Origin: an uncultured Bacteroidales bacterium
Lineage (GTDB): Bacteria; Bacteroidota; Bacteroidia; Bacteroidales; Lentimicrobiaceae
DNA: 13,202 bases
Assembly (NCBI GenBank): GCA_937864935.1
Contig: CALMDN010000409.1
Location: forward strand, 1 to 13,202
Reading direction: 5' to 3'
The notes under the pieces are model-generated. The model had not been told where the DNA came from. It made no database searches and saw nothing but the letters and a program-made list of their open reading frames with translations. A program made the translations under genes and the position numbers. Positions 1-7,316 of this stretch are shown piece by piece (position 1 is the stretch's first letter; the number at the start of each line of letters is the position of its first letter).

Positions 1-1210
1 AGAATCCTTTGATATGCCCCTGGAGCGCACGGCTCGCGGTGTTATCTTCAGACAGCCGGTAAATGAACCCCTGCAGACCGGAATCAAGGCCATTGACTCC
101 ATGATCCCGATCGGACGCGGTCAGCGTGAGCTGATCATCGGAGACCGTCAGACCGGGAAAACCGCCATTGCCATTGATACCATCATCAACCAGAAAGAAT
201 TTTTCGACAAAGGCCAGCCTGTATACTGCATTTATGTCGCTGTTGGACAAAAAGGAAGTACCGTTGCCAATATCGTACAGACCCTCGAGGAAAAGGGAGC
301 CATGAGTTATACTGTCATCGTGGCTGCTACCGCCGGTGATCCTGCTGCCATGCAGTTTTATGCCCCGTTTGCCGGTGCTGCCATCGGAGAGTATTTCCGC
401 GATACAGGACGTCCTGCACTGATTATTTATGACGATCTTTCGAAACAGGCTGTAGCATACCGCGAAGTGTCACTGCTGTTGCGCCGTCCTCCCGGACGTG
501 AAGCTTATCCGGGGGATGTATTTTATCTGCATTCACGCTTACTTGAGCGCGCTGCCAAGATCATCGCTTCCGACGAAATTGCTGCCCGCATGAACGACCT
601 GCCGGAGACACTTAAATCCAAAGTTAAAGGAGGGTGGTCTCTTACAGCCCTGCCAATCATCGAAACCCAGGCCGGTGACGTATCAGCCTATATCCCGACC
701 AATGTGATTTCCATTACCGATGGTCAGATATTTCTCGAAACCAACCTGTTCAACTCAGGAATCCGGCCCGCCATCAATGTAGGAATCTCTGTTTCGCGGG
801 TAGGAGGAAATGCACAGATCAAATCAATGAAGAAAGTTGCCGGTACCCTGAAACTCGACCAGGCCCAATACCGCGAACTGGAGGCATTTTCGAAATTCGG
901 ATCTGACCTTGATTCGGTTACAAAATCAATTCTCGACAAGGGAGCACGCAATGTTGAAATCCTCAAACAGCCCCAGTATTCACCCATGAGCGTTGAGCAG
1001 CAGGTTGCCATTATCTATTGCGGATCGAAAGGATTGTTGCAGAGAATTCCTGTAAAAAAGGTGCATGATTTTGAAACGGAATTCCTCCACCGTCTGTCAG
1101 ATACCAAACCCGAACTGCTCGAACTCATCCGCAAGGGTAATTACACCCCGGAAATTGAAAAGGAACTCGAAGCTGTGGCGCTCGATCTGGGAAAGAAATA
1201 TGAAGCTTAA
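1..1210 (+). CDS. atpA: F1F0 ATP synthase subunit alpha, 5'-truncated by window edge
   Basis: Non-catalytic nucleotide-binding alpha subunit of the F1 head of ATP synthase, which makes or hydrolyses ATP at the inner face of the cytoplasmic membrane. The frame is open to the first base of the window, so the ATG at 14 is an internal Met and not the start; compared with the E. coli protein about 120 N-terminal residues (beta-barrel domain and first part of the nucleotide-binding domain) are missing. Counting from the Met at 14, the Walker A motif GDRQTGKT is at residues 43-50, the family signature region [14 protein letters not shown] is at about 251-265 and holds the likely arginine finger R262, and the helical C-terminal domain is complete to the TAA. 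Only 18 bp separate it from atpG, so the two are co-transcribed. Identity is clear; nothing in it looks broken. Confidence 0.97.
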   Translation, partial: ESFDMPLERTARGVIFRQPVNEPLQTGIKAIDSMIPIGRGQRELIIGDRQTGKTAIAIDTIINQKEFFDKGQPVYCIYVAVGQKGSTVANIVQTLEEKGAMSYTVIVAATAGDPAAMQFYAPFAGAAIGEYFRDTGRPALIIYDDLSKQAVAYREVSLLLRRPPGREAYPGDVFYLHSRLLERAAKIIASDEIAARMNDLPETLKSKVKGGWSLTALPIIETQAGDVSAYIPTNVISITDGQIFLETNLFNSGIRPAINVGISVSRVGGNAQIKSMKKVAGTLKLDQAQYRELEAFSKFGSDLDSVTKSILDKGARNVEILKQPQYSPMSVEQQVAIIYCGSKGLLQRIPVKKVHDFETEFLHRLSDTKPELLELIRKGNYTPEIEKELEAVALDLGKKYEA

Positions 1211-1228
1211 CATAACAACGTTACCGAT

Positions 1229-2113
1229 ATGGCAAGCCTGAAGGAAGTCAGAACCAGAATAATGTCGGTTAAATCGACACAGCAGATCACCAGTGCCATG
1301 AAAATGGTCGCTGCATCAAAGCTGCGTAAAGCGCAGACCGGCATTCTTCAGCTTCGGCCGTTTGCCCAAAAACAGAAGCAGATGCTTCAGGAACTGAGCG
1401 CAGGATCTGATGGATTTGAATCGGGAGGTTTCACCACAGTGCGCCATGGCAACAGGCTGCTGCTGGTTGTGCTTTCATCGAACCGCGGTCTTTGCGGAGC
1501 TTTCAATTCCAATGTAATCAAACAGGTTAGCTCCATTGCAGCTGCTTATGGTAAACCGGGAAAAACCTCAGACCTCAGCCTGATTACCATCGGTCGTAAA
1601 GCAACAGAGTACTTTCAGCGCCAGAATTTTAACATCCTTTCCAGTCACGACAATCTTTTTGACGACCTGACATTCAGCAATACTTCGGCGATTGCTGAAA
1701 AGCTCATGGAACTGTTTCAGGATGGCAAGTTTGATAAGATTCAGTTTGTTTACCATCAGTTTAAGAATGCAGTTACCCAAAAACTGATCACCGAACAGTT
1801 TCTGCCGATCGAACCTCCCGCCGAATCGGAAGGCAAAGCTTCCGGTGTTCCCGACTACATTTTTGATCCTTCGAAGCAGGAAATCCTTGAACATCTTGTG
1901 CCGGAAATCCTGAAAACGCAGGTTTACAAAGCTGTTCTGGACTCCTGGGCTTCAGAACTGGGTGCACGGATGACAGCCATGTCACAGGCTACCGACAATG
2001 CATCGGAGCTTTTAAAGGAGTTGAAACTTACCTACAACAATGCCCGTCAGGCCGCCATTACCAAAGAGATTCTTGAAATCGTCGGTGGCGCTGAAGCATT
2101 GAAGAACAGCTGA
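1229..2113 (+). CDS. atpG: F1F0 ATP synthase subunit gamma
   Basis: Central rotor stalk of F1 that couples proton flow through F0 to conformational change in the alpha3beta3 ring. The 294-residue length is normal for the family. The N-terminal helix begins MASLKEVRTRI and runs through ITSAMKMVAASKLRKA; the Rossmann-like middle has the conserved SSNRGLCGAFN stretch at about 83-93; the C-terminal helix carries the family signature ITKEILEIVGGAEAL next to the end. Helices at both ends form the asymmetric coiled coil inside the ring. The ATG is chosen because the protein starts there in homologues. There is no Shine-Dalgarno sequence, which is normal in Bacteroidota. No atpD or atpC follows; the beta and epsilon genes must lie elsewhere or upstream, and atpG is the last ATP synthase gene here. 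Confidence 0.97.
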   Translation: MASLKEVRTRIMSVKSTQQITSAMKMVAASKLRKAQTGILQLRPFAQKQKQMLQELSAGSDGFESGGFTTVRHGNRLLLVVLSSNRGLCGAFNSNVIKQVSSIAAAYGKPGKTSDLSLITIGRKATEYFQRQNFNILSSHDNLFDDLTFSNTSAIAEKLMELFQDGKFDKIQFVYHQFKNAVTQKLITEQFLPIEPPAESEGKASGVPDYIFDPSKQEILEHLVPEILKTQVYKAVLDSWASELGARMTAMSQATDNASELLKELKLTYNNARQAAITKEILEIVGGAEALKNS

Positions 2114-2132
2114 TGAAGAAACTTTAAGCAGA

Positions 2133-2140
2133 TATTTTTG
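2133..2140 (+). promoter_or_regulatory. candidate -7 box of ferritin promoter
   Basis: TATTTTTG matches the Bacteroidota sigma-ABfr -7 consensus TAnnTTTG and lies 28 bp before the ferritin ATG, in the 54-bp gap after atpG. No TTTG-type -33 element is found 19-21 bp upstream, so this is a weak call. If real, it would let ferritin be transcribed apart from the ATP synthase operon, with a leader of about 20 nt. Confidence 0.35.
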
Positions 2141-2167
2141 TTTAATCAATGGTTAAAAAATCTGAAC

Positions 2168-2683
2168 ATGATCTCAAAAAAAGTAGAAGAAGCCATCGTT
2201 AACCAGATTAAGAACGAAGAGCATTCTTCGAGAATTTACATGGCTATGGCTTCATGGTGTGAAACAAAGGGATACCGCGGTGCGGCTGATTTCCTTTACA
2301 AACAGTCTGATGAAGAGCGTATGCACATGCTCAAGTTCATTAAATACCTCAACGATCGTGGAGGTTATGCCATTCTATCGGCTCTGGAAGTGCCTGCTTC
2401 AAAATATAAATCACTGCTTGATGTATTCAAGCATGTGATGAGCCACGAGGAATTCATCACCGATTCCATCAACAAGCTCTATGAAGTCGCCCTTAAGGAA
2501 AAGGATTATACCACCGGAAGTTTCCTGCAGTGGTATATCAACGAGCAGATTGAAGAAGAGAGTACCGTTCATGGCATTCTGGATAAAATGAACCTTGTGG
2601 GTGAAGACAAAGCCGGTATGTTCCATATCGATAAGGAACTTGAAACGATGGCAGCCGCCAAGGTTGTGGCCCCGATTGCATAG
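2168..2683 (+). CDS. ftnA: Ferritin (non-heme, FtnA-type)
   Basis: Cytosolic iron-storage protein that oxidises Fe(II) and stores Fe(III) in a 24-subunit shell. The 171-residue four-helix bundle keeps the ferroxidase centre at the same numbers as E. coli FtnA: E17, E50, H53, E94 and Q127, plus Y24 and the third-site residues E49, E126, E129 and E130. That exact match in numbering favours the ATG at 2168; an in-frame TTG at 2138 would add ten residues that have no place in the family. The motif FLQWYINEQIEEE (119-131) and the C-terminal FHIDKEL are typical. No haem-binding Met at the bacterioferritin position and no Dps-type short length, so bacterioferritin and Dps are excluded. The C-terminal tail (ETMAAAKVVAPIA) is slightly longer than in E. 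coli. It ends 22 bp before a strong hairpin terminator. Confidence 0.95.
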   Translation: MISKKVEEAIVNQIKNEEHSSRIYMAMASWCETKGYRGAADFLYKQSDEERMHMLKFIKYLNDRGGYAILSALEVPASKYKSLLDVFKHVMSHEEFITDSINKLYEVALKEKDYTTGSFLQWYINEQIEEESTVHGILDKMNLVGEDKAGMFHIDKELETMAAAKVVAPIA

Positions 2684-2705
2684 TACCTGAGGTTGACTTT
2701 ATTAC

Positions 2706-2740
2706 AAAAGGCAGAAAATTATCATGATTTTCTGCCTTTT
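2706..2740. terminator. Bidirectional intrinsic terminator between ferritin and DUF3109 genes
   Basis: A perfect 14-bp stem (2706-2719 paired with 2727-2740) encloses a 7-nt loop. The stem starts with four A and ends with four T, so both strands give a G+C-containing hairpin followed by a U run. It lies 22 bp after the ferritin stop and 58 bp after the DUF3109 stop on the other strand, so it probably ends both convergent transcripts. Confidence 0.88.
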
Positions 2741-2798
2741 CTGATTGGCAATGCCTCACAGTCAGATACATGAATGCGGGGTTTGTTATTTCAGGAGA

Positions 2799-3368
2799 TT
2801 ACTTCCCTCCCTGTTCAATGGCTTTACAGAGTTTATCGTACCATTCGCTGCCATATTTTCTGATCAGCGAATCTTTAAGAAACCGGTACATGGGCACTTC
2901 CAGCTGTTTTCCCAACTCCAGAGCCGGCTTACAGATGTGCCACTGATGATAGTTAACGGCTTCAAAATCGTTGTAACGGCTGATTCTTACAGGATACAGA
3001 TGGCAGGATACCGGTTTTCTGAACTTCGACTTCCTGGCCTGCCATGCCTGCTCTATGGCGCAGCTGGCAATCCCCTCGGTGGTAAAGACAACAAAGGCAC
3101 ACTCAGCCCCGTTCACCAGGGGCGTTACATAATGTCCGTGGGCATCGTAGTCGAAAACACCCAGTTCATCCACTGCTTCTATCCCCCGGGGAAGCATAAA
3201 TGGCTTGATGTAATCCAGGTTGTCCTCGAGTTCCGAAATCTCGTGTTCCTCCAGCGGTGCACCGGCATCACCTTCCACACAACAGGCCCCTTTGCATTTT
3301 TCAAGGTTACAAACGAAGCAAACCTTGTGCAGATCATCTGAATTGAGCGTATTGTCGATGGCTATCAT
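2799..3368 (-). CDS. DUF3109 family cysteine-rich protein, function unknown
   Basis: A 189-residue soluble protein I recognise as the DUF3109 family, widespread in Bacteroidota and without an assigned function. Visible features are an N-terminal cysteine cluster C17-x2-C20-x4-C25-x3-C29-C30 followed by VEGDAGAPL, then C90, C103, C122 in PVSCHLYPVR, and C146 after NYHQW. Nine cysteines, together with several histidines, suggest a bound metal or iron-sulfur cluster; the CxxC/CC pattern is reminiscent of the YkgJ-type zinc/iron-chelating family, but that link is inference. There is no signal peptide or membrane segment, so it is probably cytosolic. The start gives MIAIDNTL, the usual family N-terminus. 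It converges on ferritin and diverges from the START-domain gene. Confidence 0.85.
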   Translation of the reverse strand: MIAIDNTLNSDDLHKVCFVCNLEKCKGACCVEGDAGAPLEEHEISELEDNLDYIKPFMLPRGIEAVDELGVFDYDAHGHYVTPLVNGAECAFVVFTTEGIASCAIEQAWQARKSKFRKPVSCHLYPVRISRYNDFEAVNYHQWHICKPALELGKQLEVPMYRFLKDSLIRKYGSEWYDKLCKAIEQGGK

Positions 3369-3372
3369 GCAG

Positions 3373-3380
3373 CAAAAGTA
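3373..3380 (-). promoter_or_regulatory. candidate -7 box of DUF3109 gene
   Basis: On the minus strand this reads TACTTTTG, a full match to TAnnTTTG. It sits only 4 bp before the ATG, so transcription would begin at or inside the start codon and give a leaderless or nearly leaderless mRNA. No good -33 element is seen at the expected distance, so it could be chance. Confidence 0.3.
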
Positions 3381-3468
3381 ATTATTCCCGCATTACAATC
3401 ACCACGCAGCCATCCACTCTTTCCCGCGTGAATCGGGACCAGTCCGGGAAGCACCTTTCTGCAGGAAT

Positions 3469-3500
3469 TTTGGTTTTGTAAAAACGCTTTTATATCTTTG
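3469..3500 (+). promoter_or_regulatory. Bacteroidota-type -33/-7 promoter of START-domain gene
   Basis: TTTG at 3469-3472, a 20-bp spacer, then TATCTTTG at 3493-3500, which fits the TTTG-N19-21-TAnnTTTG consensus of the Bacteroidota primary sigma factor exactly. Transcription should begin near 3506, leaving a leader of about a dozen A/T-rich nucleotides before the ATG at 3519. Confidence 0.75.
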
Positions 3501-3518
3501 TCATTATAAACGATTTAC

Positions 3519-4190
3519 ATGGTTAACACATCAGGTGTCCTCATTGTTTCCAGGTTACTTTTTTTGGCATCGCTTACCCTGCTGGCATCCTCAGCCGGGA
3601 ATGTGACTGACAAAACCGCAGATACAGGAAATGAGCAGGCCTGGGAACTTCTGGAGAACGCAGAAGGGGTCAAAATATACTACCGTTGGGTTGATGTCTC
3701 TGAAAATGTAAGGGTTAGGGAGCGCAAAGCGGAGATCATGGTGCATAGTTCTATGGAAAAATCGCTGAAAATGATCACCGATGTTCAGCTCATCGGCACC
3801 TGGATGTCGGGCATCAAAAAATCCATGATTCTCCATCGGGACCATGCCGAAAAATGGTATACCTATATGTTGTATGGACTTCCCTGGCCATTCAACGATC
3901 GCGAAATCATTACGCTCAATACCCTGACATACAGTGCAAAGAGAGATAAGGTCTTTCTCAGGATGCAGAGCAGCGATGAGGGTTACCCTCCTGCCAGAGG
4001 AGTTGAACGTCTTACCCATTACAAAGCCAGCTGGGAGCTTTTTGAGGTGAAACCCAGCCTGACCCGCATGGTGTTCATCGCACGGTCTGAAGACCCTCCT
4101 GCTTTCCCGCGCTGCGTGCAGGATCCGGTAATAAAAAAGGTGTTCTACCGGAATATGCTGAGCCTGAAAGAACTGCTCACACCTCAGTAG
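3519..4190 (+). CDS. Exported START-domain protein (putative lipid-binding)
   Basis: A 223-residue protein with a likely Sec signal peptide (hydrophobic stretch at about 8-25, possible signal peptidase I cut after the SSA at 24-26; no lipobox cysteine), then one START domain from about residue 38 to the end. The START (StAR-related lipid transfer) fold binds lipids or other hydrophobic ligands in a deep cavity. Family features seen are WELLENAEGVKIYYR near the start, the WP-FNDRE segment in the middle, and near the end a W-x-L-F-E-V-x-P strand followed by an ARSEDPPAFPR loop resembling the ADPGG-IP loop of START proteins. Predicted location is the periplasm. It has its own strong promoter and converges on the cysteate synthase gene 33 bp away, with no hairpin between them. 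Ligand unknown. Confidence 0.8.
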   Translation: MVNTSGVLIVSRLLFLASLTLLASSAGNVTDKTADTGNEQAWELLENAEGVKIYYRWVDVSENVRVRERKAEIMVHSSMEKSLKMITDVQLIGTWMSGIKKSMILHRDHAEKWYTYMLYGLPWPFNDREIITLNTLTYSAKRDKVFLRMQSSDEGYPPARGVERLTHYKASWELFEVKPSLTRMVFIARSEDPPAFPRCVQDPVIKKVFYRNMLSLKELLTPQ

Positions 4191-4223
4191 ATAACAGTAT
4201 TCAGCATTGCATAACGCAGGTTT

Positions 4224-5519
4224 TTACCAGTGCAGGTTTCCGAGTTTTTGCTTTACCTCTTCTGCTGAGGGGGTTACACTAAATTTCAGATGAGGTTCAA
4301 GGTAGAAGAGGCTGTGTTCTTTTTTAAACAACTCCTCGCCGCCGCCTGTAATGTTCAGCATAATCAGGGCATCCTTTTCCACTGAGCCCGTGTTTACCGC
4401 GTTTATCAGGGATGCTGTGGCAATGGCTGAGGCAGCATAGATGTCAATGCCCTCGGTATCGGAGAAGAGGGCTTTGGCCGACCGTGCCTCCCGGTTGGTG
4501 GCTTTCAGCACATCACCACCGGTGTCGCTAAGGGCATCATAAAGCCCCCCGATGATCGGATAGGGTGGTTTGCGGTTCGACAGTACCTTGGCGTCGATTT
4601 CGGTCACATGCTCCCTGGCGAGGTCATCGTCATAAGGTAGCATGGCACGTGATCCGGCTTTCCAGGCATCGTAGATAGGTAGAAACGGGGCATTCTGTGA
4701 TACCATCAGTTTCATTTTGTTGCTTCCGAACCGGCCGTCTTCCAGCAGCCTCAGGTTGGCTTCCCAGGCTGCAATTGCACCGGTTCCGCTACCAACTGCC
4801 TGAAAATAATAGTCCGGAATGCGACCAATCTCCGTTACTGCCGAAAGGGTAGTCGTGCCCATACCATCGCGGCGGGCTACATTTTTCGCCCCGCCTTCAG
4901 CCAGATATCCCTCACACTGTGTAGCCAGGTTGGATAAGTGTATGGCATCGAAATAGTCGCTCCCGAAGTCTGTTACCGCCAGTCTGACGCAGTCATTCAA
5001 CGGCTTGTCGAACCATAGTGCATTGATGTAATCGTGCGGTACACAAAGCAGCAGGGGGATGTAATTATCGGAACAAACCTTGGCAAATGCCCTGGCCGTA
5101 TTTCCGGCAGAAGCTACAACCAGCACCTGGTTGTTGGAACCCGTCATGCGTCCGCATACTGAATAGGCTTCGGTTTCTTTAAAAGAACAGGTGGTCATTG
5201 CAGCGCCCCTTTCGGGCCAGTAACCACTGAAGGTAATCCATAAATTTCTTAATCCGAGGGCATTGGCCAGGCCTTTGCTTTTGTAGGTGACCGGTGCAGA
5301 CGAACCTTCCAGCGTGCGGTTGAGCGGAAGCCAGTCGGCAAACCGGTAGAACCCCTGCTCATTGCCCTTCAGGTGCAGCTGCCTGTGTTCGTACATCGCC
5401 CTGATTAATGCCGGTTGTGTTTCACCCGGCGCATCAAGCATCCATCCGGTGTCTTCAAACAATGCCCCGGTTGCCAGCGATTTTAACTGGTAGCGGGTAG
5501 GGGAAAACTTCTCACTCAT
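4224..5519 (-). CDS. sulA: Cysteate synthase (PLP, threonine synthase-like), sulfonolipid pathway
   Basis: Fold-type II PLP enzyme that resembles threonine synthase but better fits cysteate synthase, which makes L-cysteate from O-phospho-L-serine and sulfite; in Bacteroidota this is the first step to capnine-type sulfonolipids of the outer membrane. With the start at 5519 the protein is 431 residues. Visible features: FSGYWPERGA at 97-106, the PLP lysine K114 in CSFKE, the SAGNTA motif at 137-142, the Gly-rich phosphate loop GSGTGA at 243-248, and ITGGGEELF near the C-terminus. The frame stays open to an ATG at 5603, but the shorter start MSEKFSPTRY looks like the family N-terminus, and a -7 box lies between the two ATGs. 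The acyltransferase partner (capnine synthase) is not in this window. Family assignment is from recognition of motifs; threonine synthase remains the alternative. Confidence 0.8.
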   Translation of the reverse strand: MSEKFSPTRYQLKSLATGALFEDTGWMLDAPGETQPALIRAMYEHRQLHLKGNEQGFYRFADWLPLNRTLEGSSAPVTYKSKGLANALGLRNLWITFSGYWPERGAAMTTCSFKETEAYSVCGRMTGSNNQVLVVASAGNTARAFAKVCSDNYIPLLLCVPHDYINALWFDKPLNDCVRLAVTDFGSDYFDAIHLSNLATQCEGYLAEGGAKNVARRDGMGTTTLSAVTEIGRIPDYYFQAVGSGTGAIAAWEANLRLLEDGRFGSNKMKLMVSQNAPFLPIYDAWKAGSRAMLPYDDDLAREHVTEIDAKVLSNRKPPYPIIGGLYDALSDTGGDVLKATNREARSAKALFSDTEGIDIYAASAIATASLINAVNTGSVEKDALIMLNITGGGEELFKKEHSLFYLEPHLKFSVTPSAEEVKQKLGNLHW

Positions 5520-5542
5520 AAGGTCAGGTTTCTGATAAGCCG

Positions 5543-5550
5543 CAAATTTA
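5543..5550 (-). promoter_or_regulatory. -7 box of cysteate synthase gene
   Basis: The minus strand reads TAAATTTG, a full match to TAnnTTTG, 23 bp before the ATG at 5519. The -33 position has no clear TTTG. Transcription would begin near 5537, downstream of the other possible ATG at 5603, so this site also supports the shorter protein start. Confidence 0.5.
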
Positions 5551-5658
5551 GGGAAATCCGGTGATTCTGACAGCCCTGGTTTCTGTGTGTTTATTGCTGG
5601 CAATATCCGCCATTATAATCCGGCAGTTGGCTTGTTTCCGGGTATTGATATACACGGA

Positions 5659-5684
5659 GAAAGCGGACTTCAAAGTCCGCTTTC
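5659..5684. terminator. Hairpin, probable part of carboxylase operon terminator
   Basis: Perfect 11-bp stem (5659-5669 with 5674-5684) and a 4-nt loop, 64 bp after the pccB stop on the minus strand. It is G+C-rich in the middle (GCGGAC) with AAA/TTT ends, but no long T run follows on the minus strand. It probably acts in termination or in protecting the 3' end of the mRNA. Confidence 0.45.
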
Positions 5685-5704
5685 AATGAATGTTCAGAGC
5701 CGTT

Positions 5705-5728
5705 TCCGGGGTTTTGCAGAACCCCGGA
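5705..5728. terminator. Hairpin just after pccB
   Basis: Perfect 9-bp stem (5705-5713 with 5720-5728, CCGGGG core) and a 6-nt loop, 20 bp after the pccB stop on the minus strand. It is the first of two strong hairpins met by RNA polymerase leaving the carboxylase operon. No T run follows, so intrinsic termination at this hairpin alone is uncertain. Confidence 0.45.
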
Positions 5729-5747
5729 CAGGTTGTACACCCTGGTT

Positions 5748-7286
5748 TTATAAGGGAATATTTCCGTGTTTGCGCGGAGGATTGCTTTTGCGCTTGTTGG
5801 AACACATTTCCAGGGCCTGAATCAGCTTGCGGCGGGTGTGCTTCGGATAAATGATCTCATCAATGTAGCCCTGCTCGGCAGCCTTGTATGGGCTGGCAAA
5901 CACTTCACGGTATTCTTTGACTGCCTGGGCCTTGTCTTCGTCGGTGAGTTTATCACGGAAGATGATGTTAACGGCACCTTCGGCACCCATCACCGCAATT
6001 TCTGCTGTGGGCCAGGCAAAATTCACATCGGCACCGATGTGCTTGCTCGACATCACATCGTAAGCTCCGCCGTAAGCCTTGCGGGTGATCACAGTGATTT
6101 TCGCAACGGTTGCTTCTGCATAAGCATAAAGCAGTTTGGCGCCATGCTTGATGATTCCGCCGAATTCCTGGGCTGTGCCGGGAAGGAAGCCGGGAACATC
6201 AACAAAGGTGATGATGGGAATGTTGAAGGCATCGCAGAATCGTACGAACCTGGCCGCTTTCACCGAACTGTTGATGTCGAGAACGCCGGCCAGAAAAGCG
6301 GGCTGATTGGCAACCACGCCAACCGGTTTCCCTTTCAGACGACCAAAACCGGTAATGATGTTCTGGGCATAATGGGGCATAATCTGCATGAAGTTGCCAT
6401 CATCCACCACACTGTGGATGATCTCGTTCATGTCGTAGGGCTTGTTCGGATCAAAAGGAACGATTTCCTGAAGTTTTTCATCTTCGCGGTTGGGATCATC
6501 GGTTGAAGTAATGGAAGGGGGTTCCTCCATGTTGTTGGATGGCAGAAAACTCATCAGTTCCCTGATCATCATCATCGCCTGCTCGTCATCATCGGCAATC
6601 AGATGGGCCACACCGCTCTTGGCATTGTGCGTCATGGCGCCGCCCAGGTCTTCCTTACTTACCTCTTCGTGGGTAACGGTCTTGATGACATCCGGACCGG
6701 TTACGAACATATAGCTGGTATCTTTGGTCATCAGAATGAAATCGGTGATGGCCGGACTGTAGACTGCACCGCCGGCACAGGCGCCCAGGATGGCTGAGAT
6801 CTGGGGTATAACGCCACTGCTCATAACGTTGCGGTAGAAGATGTCGGCGTACCCGGCAAGGCTTTCCACCCCTTCCTGAATGCGGGCACCGCCCGAGTCG
6901 TTGAGGCCGATCACCGGGGCCCCCATTTTCAGGGCAAGGTCCATGATTTTGATCACCTTGTCGGCATTGGCCCGGCTGAGGGTTCCGCCAAAGACGGTGA
7001 AATCCTGAGCAAAAACATACACCAGCCTGCCATCAATTTTTCCATGGCCGCTTACTACGCCATCGCCCGAAATCAGGGTCTTCTCCATGTCGAAGTCACG
7101 CGCCCTGTGTACAACAAAACGGTCGAATTCAACAAAAGTGCCCGGATCGAGCAGCATCTCAATTCTTTCACGGGCAGTTTTTCTGCCGGTACGGTGCAGC
7201 TTCTCAATGCGTTCCTGTCCACCGCCCAGTTCAGCCTGGCGGTTACGCTCTTCTAACCTGCGGTAAATTTCTTCAAGATTTGACAT
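5748..7286 (-). CDS. pccB: Acyl-CoA (probably propionyl-CoA) carboxylase, carboxyltransferase beta subunit
   Basis: Carboxyltransferase that moves CO2 from carboxybiotin to an acyl-CoA, probably making (S)-methylmalonyl-CoA from propionyl-CoA. The 512-residue protein has the two crotonase-like halves: the N-terminal half with oxyanion-hole residues SGGAR (131-135) and [11 protein letters not shown] (169-179), and the C-terminal half with [10 protein letters not shown] (361-370), [14 protein letters not shown] (402-415) and [15 protein letters not shown] (425-439). The C-terminus KHGNIPL is the family ending. Asp420, in HIGAD, lies in the region where actinobacterial enzymes carry a residue reported to favour propionyl- over acetyl-CoA; the alignment is from memory. 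It is the last gene of a three-gene operon, 30 bp after the biotin carrier gene. The related methylmalonyl-CoA decarboxylase alpha subunit is the alternative, but its membrane subunits are absent and a biotin carboxylase is present. Confidence 0.9.
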   Translation of the reverse strand: MSNLEEIYRRLEERNRQAELGGGQERIEKLHRTGRKTARERIEMLLDPGTFVEFDRFVVHRARDFDMEKTLISGDGVVSGHGKIDGRLVYVFAQDFTVFGGTLSRANADKVIKIMDLALKMGAPVIGLNDSGGARIQEGVESLAGYADIFYRNVMSSGVIPQISAILGACAGGAVYSPAITDFILMTKDTSYMFVTGPDVIKTVTHEEVSKEDLGGAMTHNAKSGVAHLIADDDEQAMMMIRELMSFLPSNNMEEPPSITSTDDPNREDEKLQEIVPFDPNKPYDMNEIIHSVVDDGNFMQIMPHYAQNIITGFGRLKGKPVGVVANQPAFLAGVLDINSSVKAARFVRFCDAFNIPIITFVDVPGFLPGTAQEFGGIIKHGAKLLYAYAEATVAKITVITRKAYGGAYDVMSSKHIGADVNFAWPTAEIAVMGAEGAVNIIFRDKLTDEDKAQAVKEYREVFASPYKAAEQGYIDEIIYPKHTRRKLIQALEMCSNKRKSNPPRKHGNIPL

Positions 7287-7316
7287 AAAATCGTTTAATA
7301 AGATTGGAATTATCGT

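Noticed and set aside
14..16. ATG at 14 as the start of atpA
   Set aside because: It is inside the conserved domain and the frame is open to the window edge; about 120 residues of the family are missing upstream.
2138..2167. TTG at 2138 as ferritin start
   Set aside because: The extra ten residues do not fit the family, the ferroxidase residues match E. coli numbering from the ATG at 2168, and the TTG overlaps a -7 box.
2745..3341. 198-residue plus-strand open frame
   Set aside because: Antisense to the DUF3109 gene; no recognisable family or start context.
3400..3470. Possible operator or hairpin around CGGGACCAGTCCGGG
   Set aside because: Only short stems of 4-6 bp with no conserved spacing relative to either promoter; not enough to call.
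4191..4223. Terminator between the convergent START-domain and cysteate synthase genes
   Set aside because: No stem of useful length or T run in the 33-bp gap.
5587..5820. 77-residue plus-strand open frame over the hairpins
   Set aside because: Runs through two hairpins and into the antisense of pccB, with no recognisable family.
5766..6506. 246-residue plus-strand open frame
   Set aside because: Antisense of pccB; low-complexity composition from codon mirroring.
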